Below, piece by piece: positions 23,301 to 33,800 of a stretch of DNA of 64,000 nt (the stretch's first letter is position 1; each line of letters starts with the position of its first letter). Source of the stretch: Mastigamoeba balamuthi (Eukaryota; Evosea; Mastigamoebida; Mastigamoebidae). The position numbers and the translations under genes were made by a program. Where the stretch lies: assembly GCA_902651635.1 (NCBI GenBank), contig CACRSC010000053.1, positions 62,001 through 126,000 of the forward strand, given 5' to 3'. The notes beneath the pieces are model-generated. The model was not told the origin of the DNA and ran no database searches. It saw nothing but the letters and a program-made list of their open reading frames with translations.

Positions 23301-24365
23301 ACAAAGCCCACCGCGGGCAACTACCCGTGCCTCTGCAACGACACCAACGCCGTCGAGGCCGCAGGCAAGTGTGCGTGCATTGCCGGGTTCGAGGGCGACG
23401 CCACCAAGGGCCCGGGCTCGTGCACTCCCTGCGCAAAGGGGACCTACAAGGGCGGGGCTGGCAGTGATGCGTGCATGCAATGCCCGCAGCACAGCACGAC
23501 AGCATTCAGCGGCCAGACGATCGTGGACGCGTGCCAGTGTGTTGCCGGATTCGGAGGCGTCGCCAAGTCAGCAGCGGGGTGCGGGCAGTGCTTCCTGGCT
23601 TCCAAGTCGGCGGCCGGCAACGGCGAGTGCGAGTGCGTGGAGCACGCGGAGCGGTACAACGCGTCGCACTGCCAGTGCTCAGCGGGGCACCAGGCCTCGG
23701 GCAACACCTGCGTGGAGTGCCCCCTGAACACGTTCAAGGCGGGGCCCGGGTTCGGGCAGTGCACGCCGTGCGCCGCAGACGCATCGACGTTGTCGACCGG
23801 GGCGACCGGCAGGGCGTCGTGCCTGTGCAACGCAGGCTACGGCGGCGACGCGTCGCAGGAGGGAGGCGTCTGCACGCAGTGCACATCCGGGCTGTTCAAG
23901 CCCGTCGGGAACGGGCAGTGCAGCGCGTGCCCTGAGGGAGCGACATCGACGACGCCGGGATCGACCAACAAGTCGGACTGCGTGTGCAACGCAGGAAGGA
24001 GGGGAGACGCATCTGTTGAGGGCGGCACGTGCACGGCCTGCCCGGCGGGCACGTTCAAGAGCGTCGGCAACGGCGACGTGTGCTCGCCGTGCCCGGGCAA
24101 CTCGACGTCGTCCGAGGGCGCAGGGCTGTGCTCGTGCCTCGCTGGATTCCAGCCGGTCGTCGGGTCAGTGGACCAGACGTGCGCTGCGTGCCCCAAGGGG
24201 TCGTACAAGGCCGACGCGGGCAACGCCCAGTGCACGCAGTGCGGCGACAAGGAGACCACCAGGTCCCTCGGGGCGACCAAGAAGGACGACTGCTATGTCT
24301 CGCTCTCGTCGGCTGCCAGATTCTCTCTCGCTCTCATGGTGGCCGGGGTGATAGCAACACTGTAG
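17303..24365 (+). CDS. Large GCC2/GCC3 (ephrin-receptor-like) cysteine-rich surface protein, copy 2
   Basis: Predicted 2,170-residue paralogue of the minus-strand gene at 1978-8807. Exons: 17303-17363, 17625-17798, 17890-18087, 18158-18537, 18615-19558, 19610-24365. Exon 1 encodes the signal peptide MHPTLLLLAVACHLASA; the mature protein starts with the same module (DVWRPSAHDRVWLDGH). About twenty GCC2/GCC3 repeats and two cysteine-poor beta-rich modules follow in the same order as copy 1. The tail ends in a hydrophobic segment with no cytoplasmic part (ALMVAGVIATL), fitting GPI anchoring. Exon 4 is 51 nt longer than in copy 1, an in-frame 17-residue insertion. Intron 4 (77 nt) is nearly identical to its copy-1 counterpart although the other introns have diverged, which points to gene conversion. 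Confidence 0.9.
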
Positions 24366-24691
24366 AGCCTCCCCAGTTGGCGGAGCTTGTCTTCCCTTCT
24401 TGAATATCAGTGCTCGTCTTTCGCACGCTCTGCCGAGCTTCGGAAGGCCAGAGAGGCAACCGACACAACACATCCAACTCGCTGTGAAAGGGCAAACATA
24501 GTCGGGTGGCGGCTGCATGTTTATGAAAGCATGGGACTGCGTCTTCCTTGATCATCTGAACCGACTCGTGGCATTTCCTCGTGGATCCCCCAATAGGACA
24601 CCCTCTTTGCAGAAACACCGAGGAAACCCGAGATAACGCTCTTCATTGGTCACAACGCAAATAAAACCCCTTTGCACCACAGCAACCCATT
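24366..24691. other. Intergenic spacer before the five-gene array
   Basis: No gene recognised. It must hold the 3' end of the surface-protein transcript and the promoter of the first array gene. TTCATTGGTCA near 24,643 is an inverted CCAAT-like motif about 45 bases before that ATG. Confidence 0.4.
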
Positions 24692-25057
24692 ATGGACCGC
24701 GAGAGGGTGCTGGTGATGATGGACGATCTCGAGATGGAGATGTGCGCCTTCAGGGGGCGCGTGAGCGACAGCGGCGAGGGGCCCGTGCACCGCCTGGTGC
24801 TGGACAACGTGCGCTCCGAGGCCCTGCGACTCCTGGAGCTCCTCCAGGCGGCAAAGCAATACGCCAGCGGGCCCTCTGGACAGCAGGGGAGCTGCAAGGG
24901 AGCGAGCTCGCTGAAGCTGGCCAAGGATGCGAGGTCCGCTCGCTCGTCTACGATGTCTGCGACGTTCCTACCGCAGCTCCTGCCACTCCGAGACGGGCAC
25001 CGGGTCGGAGCAGGGGCAACTGGCGCTGTTACGCCGAACTCTCCCAGGCGCTGGTGA
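24692..25057 (+). CDS. Array gene 1: small protein of the LPQL-PLRDG family
   Basis: 121-residue protein of a family I do not recognise; five copies lie head to tail from here to 30,052. Two conserved blocks are seen. The N-terminal block is a predicted amphipathic helix pair (VLVMMDDLEMEMCAFRGRV, then VRSEALRLLELLQAAK). The C-terminal block is TFLPQLLPLRDGHR followed by a basic SPRR tail. This copy has no intron; the other four share one in the same place. No signal peptide or membrane span, so a cytosolic or nuclear protein is likely. The helical block with the EALRL core is the most constant part; function unknown. Confidence 0.7.
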   Translation: MDRERVLVMMDDLEMEMCAFRGRVSDSGEGPVHRLVLDNVRSEALRLLELLQAAKQYASGPSGQQGSCKGASSLKLAKDARSARSSTMSATFLPQLLPLRDGHRVGAGATGAVTPNSPRRW

Positions 25058-25939
25058 GTGGATGTCAAAGACCCCTGTAGAGTGTGTACCACGTGGTGAG
25101 CACGTGAGCGGCACGGTGGGTTGTAATACAAGGTAGTTTGCATGCCACTCTGTGCTGGTGGGCTGGCTGCAGTGCAGGACACGGGAGAGTTGCAAGATTC
25201 TCTTACCTCCTGGTTTCCTAGTTCTCGATACGATTTCTATTGGCACATGGCCACATTCAGTGCCCGAGAGAGGACTTCACCCCTTGATCAACAGTTCGGT
25301 GGTTCAACCATTGAGGACCGAGACCGAAGTGAGTCTCGTGGAGAAATTTCGTTGGCGGTCCCAAAATGGAGATCAAAGAAGGGAGTATCATTGCGTTCTC
25401 ACACAGATGCCCAGCACTCCGGAAGGTCGCAATTAGGGGTACCCCGGACCGAAGGCAACGGGGTGCACTGCTCTCGGTTGATACCCCGCACTGTTGTGTG
25501 ATGATCACGGCCCTGGCCTGATGGACAGTCATCGTTTGAGTCTGTGGGGACAGGATGCAGTGGGGGTGACGGGCACGCAGAGGTCTCACCAAGGAAGAAA
25601 AACAGGTGACGCACCTCTGTACCATGCAGTACGTTTTTTGTGAACGCTGCTACACGCAGCGCGTTTGGTGTACTCGCTGTAGTGTATGTTCGACTGCACG
25701 TTCAGTTGAAGCACCAGCCATGGCAATTTCTTCTCCTTAAACACCAAACCCCGAGAAAACCGCTGCCTGTAGAACAGTGCCGGATTCTCCGACGTGGAAT
25801 GGAAATCCAATAGCACCTCATCAGGTCGTATTGCCAATTACAAATCGATACACATATTTGCTGGCAGTCGCCGAATCAGTCACTACTATTTCTCAGACAG
25901 TCTGAGACGAGAGTCGATACGCAAACCCCAAGAACCGTC
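25058..25939. other. Intergenic spacer in the array
   Basis: 882 bases with no supportable gene: open frames are short and shared with no array member. Composition is lower in GC than the genes. The only structured element seen is the palindrome at 25891-25907. Confidence 0.45.
25891..25907. promoter_or_regulatory. Perfect 17-nt palindrome upstream of array gene 2
   Basis: TCTCAGAC-A-GTCTGAGA, 32 bases before the ATG at 25940. Position suggests a core-promoter or operator-like site; function is inference. It is not repeated upstream of the other array genes. Confidence 0.3.
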
Positions 25940-26417
25940 ATGGCAAGCCAGAGAGTCCACGAAGTGCTCGACGACCTCGACGTGGAACTGTGCGCGTTCC
26001 GCACGCGTGTAGCTGACGGGGACGGCCTCCACAAGGCCGCCGTGCAGAGCGTCCACGCGCAGGCTCTGCGACTCCTGGCTACCCTGCGTGCTGCCAGACA
26101 CGACTGCTTCAACAGGGCCGAGGCCTCCGCGGTTCCTCACACCTCGTGGTGTGTGCGCTTCAAATGCTGCTTTATTGTCAACGGGTCTGAGCTGCTACTA
26201 TCTCAGGTTTGAGAAGATGGAGGAATCATCCGAGACAGCCAGGCAATGCACTGACGCCGACAGCACAAACGCAATGCAAGAGAGGTCGATGATGCCGTAC
26301 CTGCCGCAGCTGAGGCCGCTGCGGGACGGCAGGCCCGCCGGTGTCAGCGCAAGAAGCCACTCGCCACGCATCAACACTGCCAGAGAGCCTATGCGAGTAG
26401 TGCAGAAGACCAGGTGA
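25940..26417 (+). CDS. Array gene 2: small protein of the LPQL-PLRDG family
   Basis: 139 residues. Exons 25940-26148 and 26207-26417; the 58-nt intron interrupts a tryptophan codon (TG|G), the position shared by array genes 2 to 5. N-terminal block: RVHEVLDDLDVELCAFRTRV and VHAQALRLLATLRAAR. C-terminal block: YLPQLRPLRDGRPAG then HSPRIN. The linker between blocks is variable and charged. Same orientation as its neighbours, so tandem duplication is the simplest origin. Function unknown. Confidence 0.75.
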
Positions 26418-26637
26418 TGCGGTTATTGAGCTATCAGAACGCAGGCAATCATACACCTCACCACAAATTAGACTCTCTCAGTGACACCCCGGGAATACAA
26501 CACTTTGTCGGTTTTTGACTCCACCATAGCTCTCTCTCATTTTCAGTGCGGAGTGTGCTGTTGCAGTGTGCAAACTCAACATAAGCCCCCACGAGGTCAC
26601 AGAAGAAAAAAGCCGTCGTACCACGGCTCAGAGTTCC

Positions 26638-26642
26638 AAAAA
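26638..26642 (-). terminator. RNA polymerase III terminator of tRNA-Phe
   Basis: Run of five T (minus strand) directly after the tRNA 3' end. Confidence 0.75.
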
Positions 26643-26715
26643 TGCGACCTGCCGGGATTGAACCAGCGACCTTTAGATCTTCAGTCTAACGCGCTACCAG
26701 CTGCGCCAAGGTCGC
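26643..26715 (-). tRNA. tRNA-Phe (anticodon GAA)
   Basis: 73-nt cloverleaf on the minus strand: acceptor stem GCGACCT/AGGTCGC, discriminator A, D-arm GGCGCAGCTGGTAGCGC, anticodon loop CTGAAGA giving GAA, T-arm with GGTTCAATCCC. No intron and no encoded CCA. Confidence 0.95.
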
Positions 26716-27260
26716 ATTACACAATGCTGAATTCAAGAGTCGGTTTGTCAACTGGCAAAATGGTGGAGCCTCAATCGGTACACCACTCGGATTCGTTGCT
26801 CGCCGCCTCGGCGGTTATCAGTTGTGTGTCATCTTTGCTGCGCTCTTTTTTCAGTCAGCAGGCTTCCAGCGTTGTCCTCCAGTGTCGCCCTCGAACTATC
26901 ATGCCTCCTTCCGACGAATCCAGCACACCGTTTTCAGGTTCGCCCCCTTCGCCCACAGAAGCCACGGAGTGGTTCCATAGTTGTTCTCCTTCATACCTAG
27001 GAAATCCGTGGGATGGTTGCGTCTGGAAGCCGCAGAAGAATAGAGAATGGCGGGGACAGTCCAAAAATAGCGAGCGAGGTCGATTCTGCATTTCGCCACC
27101 TGGTATCGTGTCTCCCTTTCCTGACGCTTATGTTGCGGTTAATCCGCGCCACACATGGATTTGTGCTGTTCTCGGGCAGGGCGAGCTCTTAGGTTGTCTG
27201 ATTCTTCATAACAGTAAAGCACAACTGAATTCTGTGCCAAATAACACGGGTGCTCCCTCA

Positions 27261-27713
27261 ATGTCGGGCAGAGTGCTCCAGCTGCTGGACGATCTGGAGA
27301 AGGAGATCGGGTCGTACAGGATGCACACAGCGGAGACTGGCGCTGCTCCTCTCGACCACGCTGTCCTCGCGCGGGTGCACGCCGAGGCTCTGCGCCTCGT
27401 GGCCACTCTGCGCACCGCACAGCACCCGTTCCGCGCATCTCCCGAGCGTCCATGGTGTGACTGTGCACGGTCCCCGGCGTTCGCAAATGTGGCTAGGATG
27501 AGCCGTACATACGAGAGCGGACCCGAGTTCCTCAACTCAGTCGCGGAGACGCCAAGGAGCCCGTGCGGGGCATTTCTGCCGCAGCTTCAGCCACTCAGAG
27601 ACGGCGCTCCGATCACCGGGGGCGCAGCAGTGTTCACCCCGCGGAATCGCAGCCCCCGGGGCCGCAATGACCATGCAAACTGCTCGTTCCAAGCCAAGAT
27701 GCCGACGTTGTGA
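27261..27713 (+). CDS. Array gene 3: small protein of the LPQL-PLRDG family
   Basis: 136 residues. Exons 27261-27454 and 27497-27713 with a 42-nt intron in the shared TG|G position. N-terminal block: RVLQLLDDLEKEIGSYRMH and VHAEALRLVATLRTAQ. C-terminal block: FLPQLQPLRDGAPITGGAA then FTPRNRSPRG. Together with array gene 5 it gives the clearest family consensus. An alternative reading without splicing extends the open frame but inserts an unrelated segment, so the spliced form is preferred. Confidence 0.77.
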   Translation: MSGRVLQLLDDLEKEIGSYRMHTAETGAAPLDHAVLARVHAEALRLVATLRTAQHPFRASPERPWCDCARSPAFANVARMSRTYESGPEFLNSVAETPRSPCGAFLPQLQPLRDGAPITGGAAVFTPRNRSPRGRNDHANCSFQAKMPTL

Positions 27714-28259
27714 GGGGTTTATTTTTGAAAATCTGTGGACAATGAGTACCATTGGGCGCCGAGCGCGGTGTACGGTACCCAACGGGGCCATATTGGCAAA
27801 TCATGTGTGGTTCGGGGATTTTTTGGCGTGCATCGCCCCACTGGTCCGTCAAAAGGTCAAGTGTACCCTACCGATGTCTCGGGTCAGCATGTGCTGTGCT
27901 CACATTGCCGAGCAGTATCAAAACCTCAATACTCTGAGATGTGCAACTATTCGCTCTGATCTCGGGAGGGGGACGGAGTTCGAAGAGCGTTTGTCCAGTC
28001 CGTCTTCGGTAGTGACAGTCGGGCGTGTGGCCCAAAAGGGCAGACCGTGGGATTTTGTCCATCTACAATCCGACCGTGTTCCTCTGAAAAACTACCTCGT
28101 GGTTCCCATTACGGAAAACCGAGGAGTGGTGCCTATAACCCTGCGTGCGGTTCGAGGTGCACGCGTCATCAAGGAGAAAGGTCTTTACCGATATTGCGTT
28201 GTATTTGTCACAATAGTTTCACAGAGTGAGGACTCACGAGGCACACACTGAGTGCGAGT
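27714..28259. other. Intergenic spacer in the array
   Basis: No gene recognised in 546 bases; lower GC than the flanking exons. Confidence 0.45.
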
Positions 28260-28794
28260 ATGTCCGAGCGGGTCATTCAGCTGCTGACCGACATCGAGAG
28301 CGAGGTCGCCGCCCTCAGGGCGCTGGTCTCCCAGCAGGGCACGCCTGCGTTCGACCACTCTGTCCAGGTGCTCGTCCAAACCGAAGGCCTGCGCTTCCTG
28401 GCATCGCTGCGCAGCACGCAGAAGGCGGCCGCCCGCGCTGCCGACCCCTCAACCTTCCTCAACAAGACCTCGTGGTGAGCCTCCCATTCCGGTGTCTCTG
28501 CCCCCGAGGGCTCACACAGAGGATCTACGCAGGCAGCGCACGCTGTCCGTGGGCGGCAACGCGGTGGCGACAAGGAGGATGCCCAGGAAGCTCGCAGACG
28601 GCACCCCGGGAATGGCAGCCTCGGAGCCCGTCAGGAGCCCGCCCCCGATGTTCCTACCGCAGCTGCAGCCCATAAAGGACGGCGTGCCCCTCAGCGGAGG
28701 CCCCGCGCTGTTCAGTCCCAGGACACGCGATACGGGCTGCGCAATGACAGCAAGGAGCTGCGCAGGCCTGGCCAAGAGCCAGGGCCAGCAGTGA
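28260..28794 (+). CDS. Array gene 4: small protein of the LPQL-PLRDG family
   Basis: 158 residues. Exons 28260-28474 and 28533-28794 (58-nt intron, TG|G position). N-terminal block: RVIQLLTDIESEVAALRALV and VQTEGLRFLASLRSTQ, the most divergent of the five in the EALRL core (EGLRF). C-terminal block: FLPQLQPIKDGVPLSGGPA then LFSPRTRD. The acceptor chosen (CTACGCAG) is the only nearby one that keeps frame into the conserved block; an earlier AG would create a stop. Confidence 0.74.
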
Positions 28795-29589
28795 ATGGGT
28801 ATGGTGGACCGATTAGATCCAATCGCGGCCTGTGTCAGACGCACTGTATGCGCGTGCAGGTGCGAGGTGAGATGGAAAGCATTGACAAATACAGAACCGT
28901 ACCATTTTCACGCCCGATGCTCAGTAAGGAAAGCCCGAGCAGACTTCATTTTCGCCACACCCGCTGCGCTTCTCAAGGAGCCTGGCGACAAGAATAGCAG
29001 CGCGTCTTTAATGCGGTGTTTTCGCGGGGCGTTTGCAGTATGAGCCGTCTCTGCTGTCCATTCGGACCTACTACACCTTCTCCCGCAGCGCTGTGAGAGG
29101 ACAGGAGCGTTTCTGACCCGTCTTCATCATCTCTGTGGCTTGCGGTGGGCATTTGATGCCCATGGCGAAGCTCTGGCGAACGTATGCGCTCCTCCCTGTG
29201 GACTCCTGATCTGCTTGATTGGTTTGCTCGCTGATCGGTCCTCGGACTCATCGCTCACTTCGTGAGGGTGCACGACGCGCACTGCAGATTTAGTAACCCG
29301 ACTGAAGGCGCACAGAAGCAGTCGGCTGGTGAATTTTGTAGATGAGCCTCCGAAAAAAGATGCTGGCGGATGGGCCTTCTAGATTCATCCGGGTCCGTCT
29401 CGGTTTTCCCCATTAGGTCGCTTCCTCAGTGCCGCCTCTCCCCCGAAGCTCATGGATTCTCCAGAAATACGACTGAGTCGGTGATTTCAACGGGTTCATC
29501 GACGTGCGTGGACATCAGGCCAGGGTATCAAAGCCGTGATACTAGTTCATAAACAAAGCACCTTCCGAGTTGCAACTTGAGGTGGGCAT
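28795..29589. other. Intergenic spacer in the array
   Basis: No gene recognised in 795 bases. It is not a decayed array copy as far as I can see: neither conserved block can be read in any frame. Confidence 0.4.
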
Positions 29590-30052
29590 ATGTCGAGCAG
29601 AGTGCTCCAGCTTCTGGGCGACCTCGAGAGCGAGATCGGGTCGTTCAAGACGCACGTCTCCGATGCCGGAACGCCCGTTCTCGACCGCGCAGTCCTGGCG
29701 CACGTGCAGGCCGAGGCGCTGCGCCTCGTGGAGACCCTCCGGACCGCCCAGCAGCCCTCCCTTGCCGCAGCTTCCAACCGATCCTGGTGCGGGCCGTCCC
29801 AACTCAGCTGATCAAGGCACACGGCCCTCACATGCCCCCCGTTGTACTCTCAGGATCGGACAGCTCGAGGCGTCGGCAGAACTGCCGCTGGAGTCCCCCA
29901 GGAGAAGGCCACCGACAGTGCTGCCACAGCTGCAGCCCCTGAGGGACGGGAGGCCGATCAGCGGGGGCCCGGCAATGTTCACGCCTCGGCTGCACAGCCC
30001 AAGGGGTCACCAAGCTGCGGGGATGGCCAAGGTGAAGAAGCTCGCACTGTAG
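29590..30052 (+). CDS. Array gene 5: small protein of the LPQL-PLRDG family
   Basis: 131 residues. Exons 29590-29786 and 29854-30052 (67-nt intron, TG|G position). N-terminal block: RVLQLLGDLESEIGSFKTHV and VQAEALRLVETLRTAQ. C-terminal block: VLPQLQPLRDGRPISGGPA then MFTPRLHSPRG and a basic end (KVKKLAL). It is closest to array gene 3, so the two probably separated last. Function unknown. Confidence 0.77.
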
Positions 30053-30801
30053 ACCCAGAACGACCACGGTGCGAGAGAAGCAGGAGACATGGACGCAGTG
30101 TATTGTTCGAAGCAAGCGAGTGGGCGCGAAGACCTGAGTCAGTCAACCATCAAAAAACCGTTCATTGTTAGGCGCGTAGATGCACAAGCGCAAGAGAACT
30201 TGAATGGCGAGTGTTTGCCCCTCTGTGATTGATTGCATGAAACTGCAAACTGTGTTGGGCAATGTGGGTGGGACTGCATTCCAACTGGAGTGGGAGTGGA
30301 CTTACGACCATGTGACCATCATGCGCCGGCCCAGTTCTGTGACCGCCTCCCGCGCCTGCCTCGACAGCTGAGCCAGTGCTACGCCCTTGGGTCAGCAGAT
30401 CTGTGAGGCCAGGCGCACGTAGCACAATACAGGCATGGCGAAGGTGAGGAGTGGCTGCGCCTGGGAAAACTCAGAGGCGAGAGGAGCTACCTGGAGGATT
30501 GAGCCCGGGACCTGAGCACCGAGTTTTCAAGGAATTCAAAGTGCAAATTTCAACGGCCATATGGGCATATCGGTCCTCCAACGCCAACGAGGCTGTGTGC
30601 ACCGAAGCCCCCCCCCACTCCCGTTCCCTTTGTTTGCAATCGAGGCTGGGCGATTTTTTTTTCTCGTTTTTCGGTGTGAGATCAGGTCGGTTTTCCGCCT
30701 TTCTCTCTGTGTGTTTTTCTGCTCAGGTTGCGGAAGAGCCGTACGCTCAGAGGCCTCGCGCCTATCTCGCCTCGGTCCCCGATCCCGAGCCCCCTGTCCG
30801 C
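30053..30801. other. Intergenic spacer before the Rab-vWFA gene
   Basis: No gene recognised. The last 150 bases are C/T-rich and contain a possible 3' splice site (TTTTTCTGCTCAG near 30,726), so a 5' UTR intron of the next gene may lie here. Confidence 0.4.
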
Positions 30802-33800
30802 ATGGACTTCTTCCGGCGCAAGCGCTCCGTGTGGTTCGAGCTGTCGGACCGCGGCGGCGCCTTCAGCGTCGAGACGCGTGTGCCCACGACTCCCGACCGC
30901 CTCCGCTCGGCCGCCATCGCGTCCCAGCGCCTCTCCGTCGCCCCCGTCGACGTCCACGTCTCGCTGCCCGCCGGGGCGGCAGAGGCGCTGCGCCAGTACG
31001 CGACGCCACGCGGGGGCCTCGAGCTGGACCCCCAGACGGCCCTCGACAAGGCGTTCTTCAAGCTGCTCGCGGCCGCCAGGCTCCGCCTCGTGCTGCCGGG
31101 CGCCGCCGAGGCTGCCCCGGTGCCCTCGACGACCGTCCCAGCTGCCGCCGGGCCCCCGGCGGCCGCAGAGGCCGCGAGCGCCAAGCCGCCAGCCGACGTG
31201 AAATCTCCTGAGAAAATCCCGAATTCGGCCAGCGCGACGTCAGCCACGTCACCGATGGCGTCGAGGGAGAAGAAGGAGAAGGAGAAGGGCAAGGAGAAGA
31301 AGGGGCTGTTCAGCTTCGGGGGCAAGGTGGCGTACAAGCACCAGGAGGAGACGAGGGCGGCGACCGAGTACGACTACATGTTCAAGATCCTCCTCGTGGG
31401 CGACTCGGGCGTCGGCAAGAGCTGCCTGCTGCTCCGCTTCAGCGACGACGTCTTCACCGACTCGCACATCACCACCATCGGCGTCGACTTTGTACGTCGG
31501 ATGCCGTTGGGGCGAATCGATGGTCGAGTGTTCGGTGGGCAACCGCATGGACGCGAGCAGTAAAACGGATGTGCCTCGAGTAATTCAATTGAAGACTGTG
31601 GAGCGATCTGGGTTAACGTTGTGTCGCGAGCTCTCCCAAGTGTTGGCGTTGTGTGTGGCGTGGAACTTGAGCTCTTTCATGAATTGGGAGATGCGTGGCT
31701 GCGTTGTGTGCCAGCCGCGTTGGCGTTCTGTGCGCCTGTGATGCAGTTGTGGTTTGGTCGCGCACTGCGCCTGAAGAGGTGTTCGTGCCTGCGCCTGCCC
31801 AGAAAATCAAGTCGGTGGACCTCGGGGGCAAGGTCGTCAAGCTGCAGATCTGGGACACCACCGGCCAGGAGCGCTTCCGCACTATCACCTCGTCGTACTA
31901 CCGCGGCGCACAGGGCATCGTGCTCGCCTACGACATCAGCGACCTCGAGTCGTTCAACAACCTCAAGCAGTGGATAGGCGAAGTCGACCGCTACGCGTGC
32001 GAAAACGTCAACAAAATAGTCGTCGGCCTCAAGTCGGACCTCGCTGGCCAGCGCGCCGTCGAAACCCGTGTCGCGCGCGAGTTCTGCGACTCGCTGGGCA
32101 TCCTGCACATCGAGGCGAGCTCCAAGACCAGCGCCAACGTCGACGACGTGTTCCTGATGCTCTCGCGCGACATCGCCGGCCGCGTCACGGGTCTCAAGGT
32201 CGCCGGGCCCGCGAAGGTCCTCGCGAGCGCCCCCAAGCCCTCGTCGGCCTCCTCGTACGTTGTCAACGACGCCGACGCCGAGACCATCCACGAGAGCGAG
32301 CTGTGCTCGGGGATCACGGCCCCCGGAGCCTCTGCTGGCCCCGCCAACGCGGCAGCCGCGCCAGCCGAAGGCGCGCAGCTCAAGGTCAAGAAGGCCGACG
32401 TCAACGTCTTCCGCCTGGGGCTCGAGACGCTCGAGGACGAGGTGGCGCTGGAGACGGGCGACCCCGTGATCTGCGGGCGCTGCGGCGCGATGATGAGCTC
32501 GTTCTCGCGGTTCGAGCAGATGACCCTCGCCGAAGCCGAGCGCCAGATGACCGCCGTGCGCTTCGGCCCGACCTTCACGCCGGCCCCGCCCATCCACGAG
32601 CGCTTCGAGAACCAGTCGTGGGTCGGGCGCGCGCGCTCCAGCGCGGCGCCCGCCGCCGCTGCGGCCGCCGCGGGCCCCGAGACGCGCAAGCACTGGGTCT
32701 GCGAGTTCTGCGCGTACCCCAACGACGTCGACGCGTTCGAGGGCGACGTCCCGACGGCCCCGTGCGTAGACTACCTCGTCTCGCCCGCCCCCGTGCGTGG
32801 CGACGGCGGGGCTGCAGGGTCCGCGGCGGCGGCGGCGGTGGTCGCGAGCCCCAACGTCGTCTTCGTGCTCGACATCAGCGGATCGATGGGGACGACCGTC
32901 GACGTGCCCGGCGACTTTGCGCTGCCCAACAGGCCCAAGCAGACCAACTCGCGGCCCACGGGCACGACGAGGGTCAGCAGGCTGCAGCTGCTGCAGATGG
33001 CCGTCGACGCGCAGGTGCGCAAGATAGCGCACGAGACCCCCGATCGCCGCGTGGGCCTTGTCGTGTTCAGCGACGCCGTCACGATCGTCGGCGACGGCAA
33101 GCAGGAGTCTGTGACGGTCGCCGGCGACGACCTGAACCGCCTCGAGCGGCTGCAGCGCGCGGGTTCCGAGTACGCCCTGCGCGACCCCGCGGGCGACGTC
33201 GAGGAGGCGTTTGTGCGGCGCGTGTGGGCGCTCGAGGAGAACGGCAGCACCGCGCTGGGCCCCGCGCTAATGATCGCCATCGGCCTCGCGTCCAACGGCC
33301 CGCGCGGGGCCAGCGTCATCGTCTGCACCGACGGCATGGCCAACATGGGCCTCGGGTCGCTGCGCTCCGAGGGCGCGTTCGTCCCGTTCTACACCGACTG
33401 CGCAGAGGCGGCGCTGCTCGCGGGCGTGTCGGTGTCGGTGCTGTCGTTCGAGGGCACCGACTGCCGCATGGAGAACCTCAGCGTCGTCGCGGAGAAGACG
33501 TCCGGCACGCTCGAGCGCGTGGACCCGCGCGCGATGGTCTCGCACATCGGCGCCGTCGTCGGGGGCCCGCGGGCCATCGCTTTCGGCGTGATGGCGATGG
33601 TGCTGCTGCACCGCGGCCTGCGCTTCCAGGGCGAGGTCGCCGACGAGCGCGAGCAGCGCTTCTGGGTCGTCAAGGACCTCGGCAGCGTCTCGCGCGACAG
33701 CGAGTGCACGTTCGGCTACGGCTTCCGCCCCAAGGAGGAGATCGACCTCAGCGCCCTGCACGAGATACCCTTCCAGGTGCAGCTGCTCTTCACGCGCCCC

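Larger units (their letters stand above)
26418..27260. other. Intergenic spacer carrying tRNA-Phe
   Basis: Apart from the tRNA at 26643-26715, nothing is recognised. A continuous open frame crosses this region into array gene 3, but it reads through the tRNA in antisense and has no conserved content, so it is not a gene. Confidence 0.5.

Noticed and set aside
21090-23492. An 800-codon minus-strand frame inside surface-protein copy 2
   Set aside because: Arginine/alanine-rich antisense shadow of the GC-rich cysteine-repeat exon.
26481-27713. A continuous 410-codon frame across tRNA-Phe into array gene 3
   Set aside because: It reads through the tRNA in antisense and its upstream 260 codons show no conserved content; only the end coincides with a spliced array gene.
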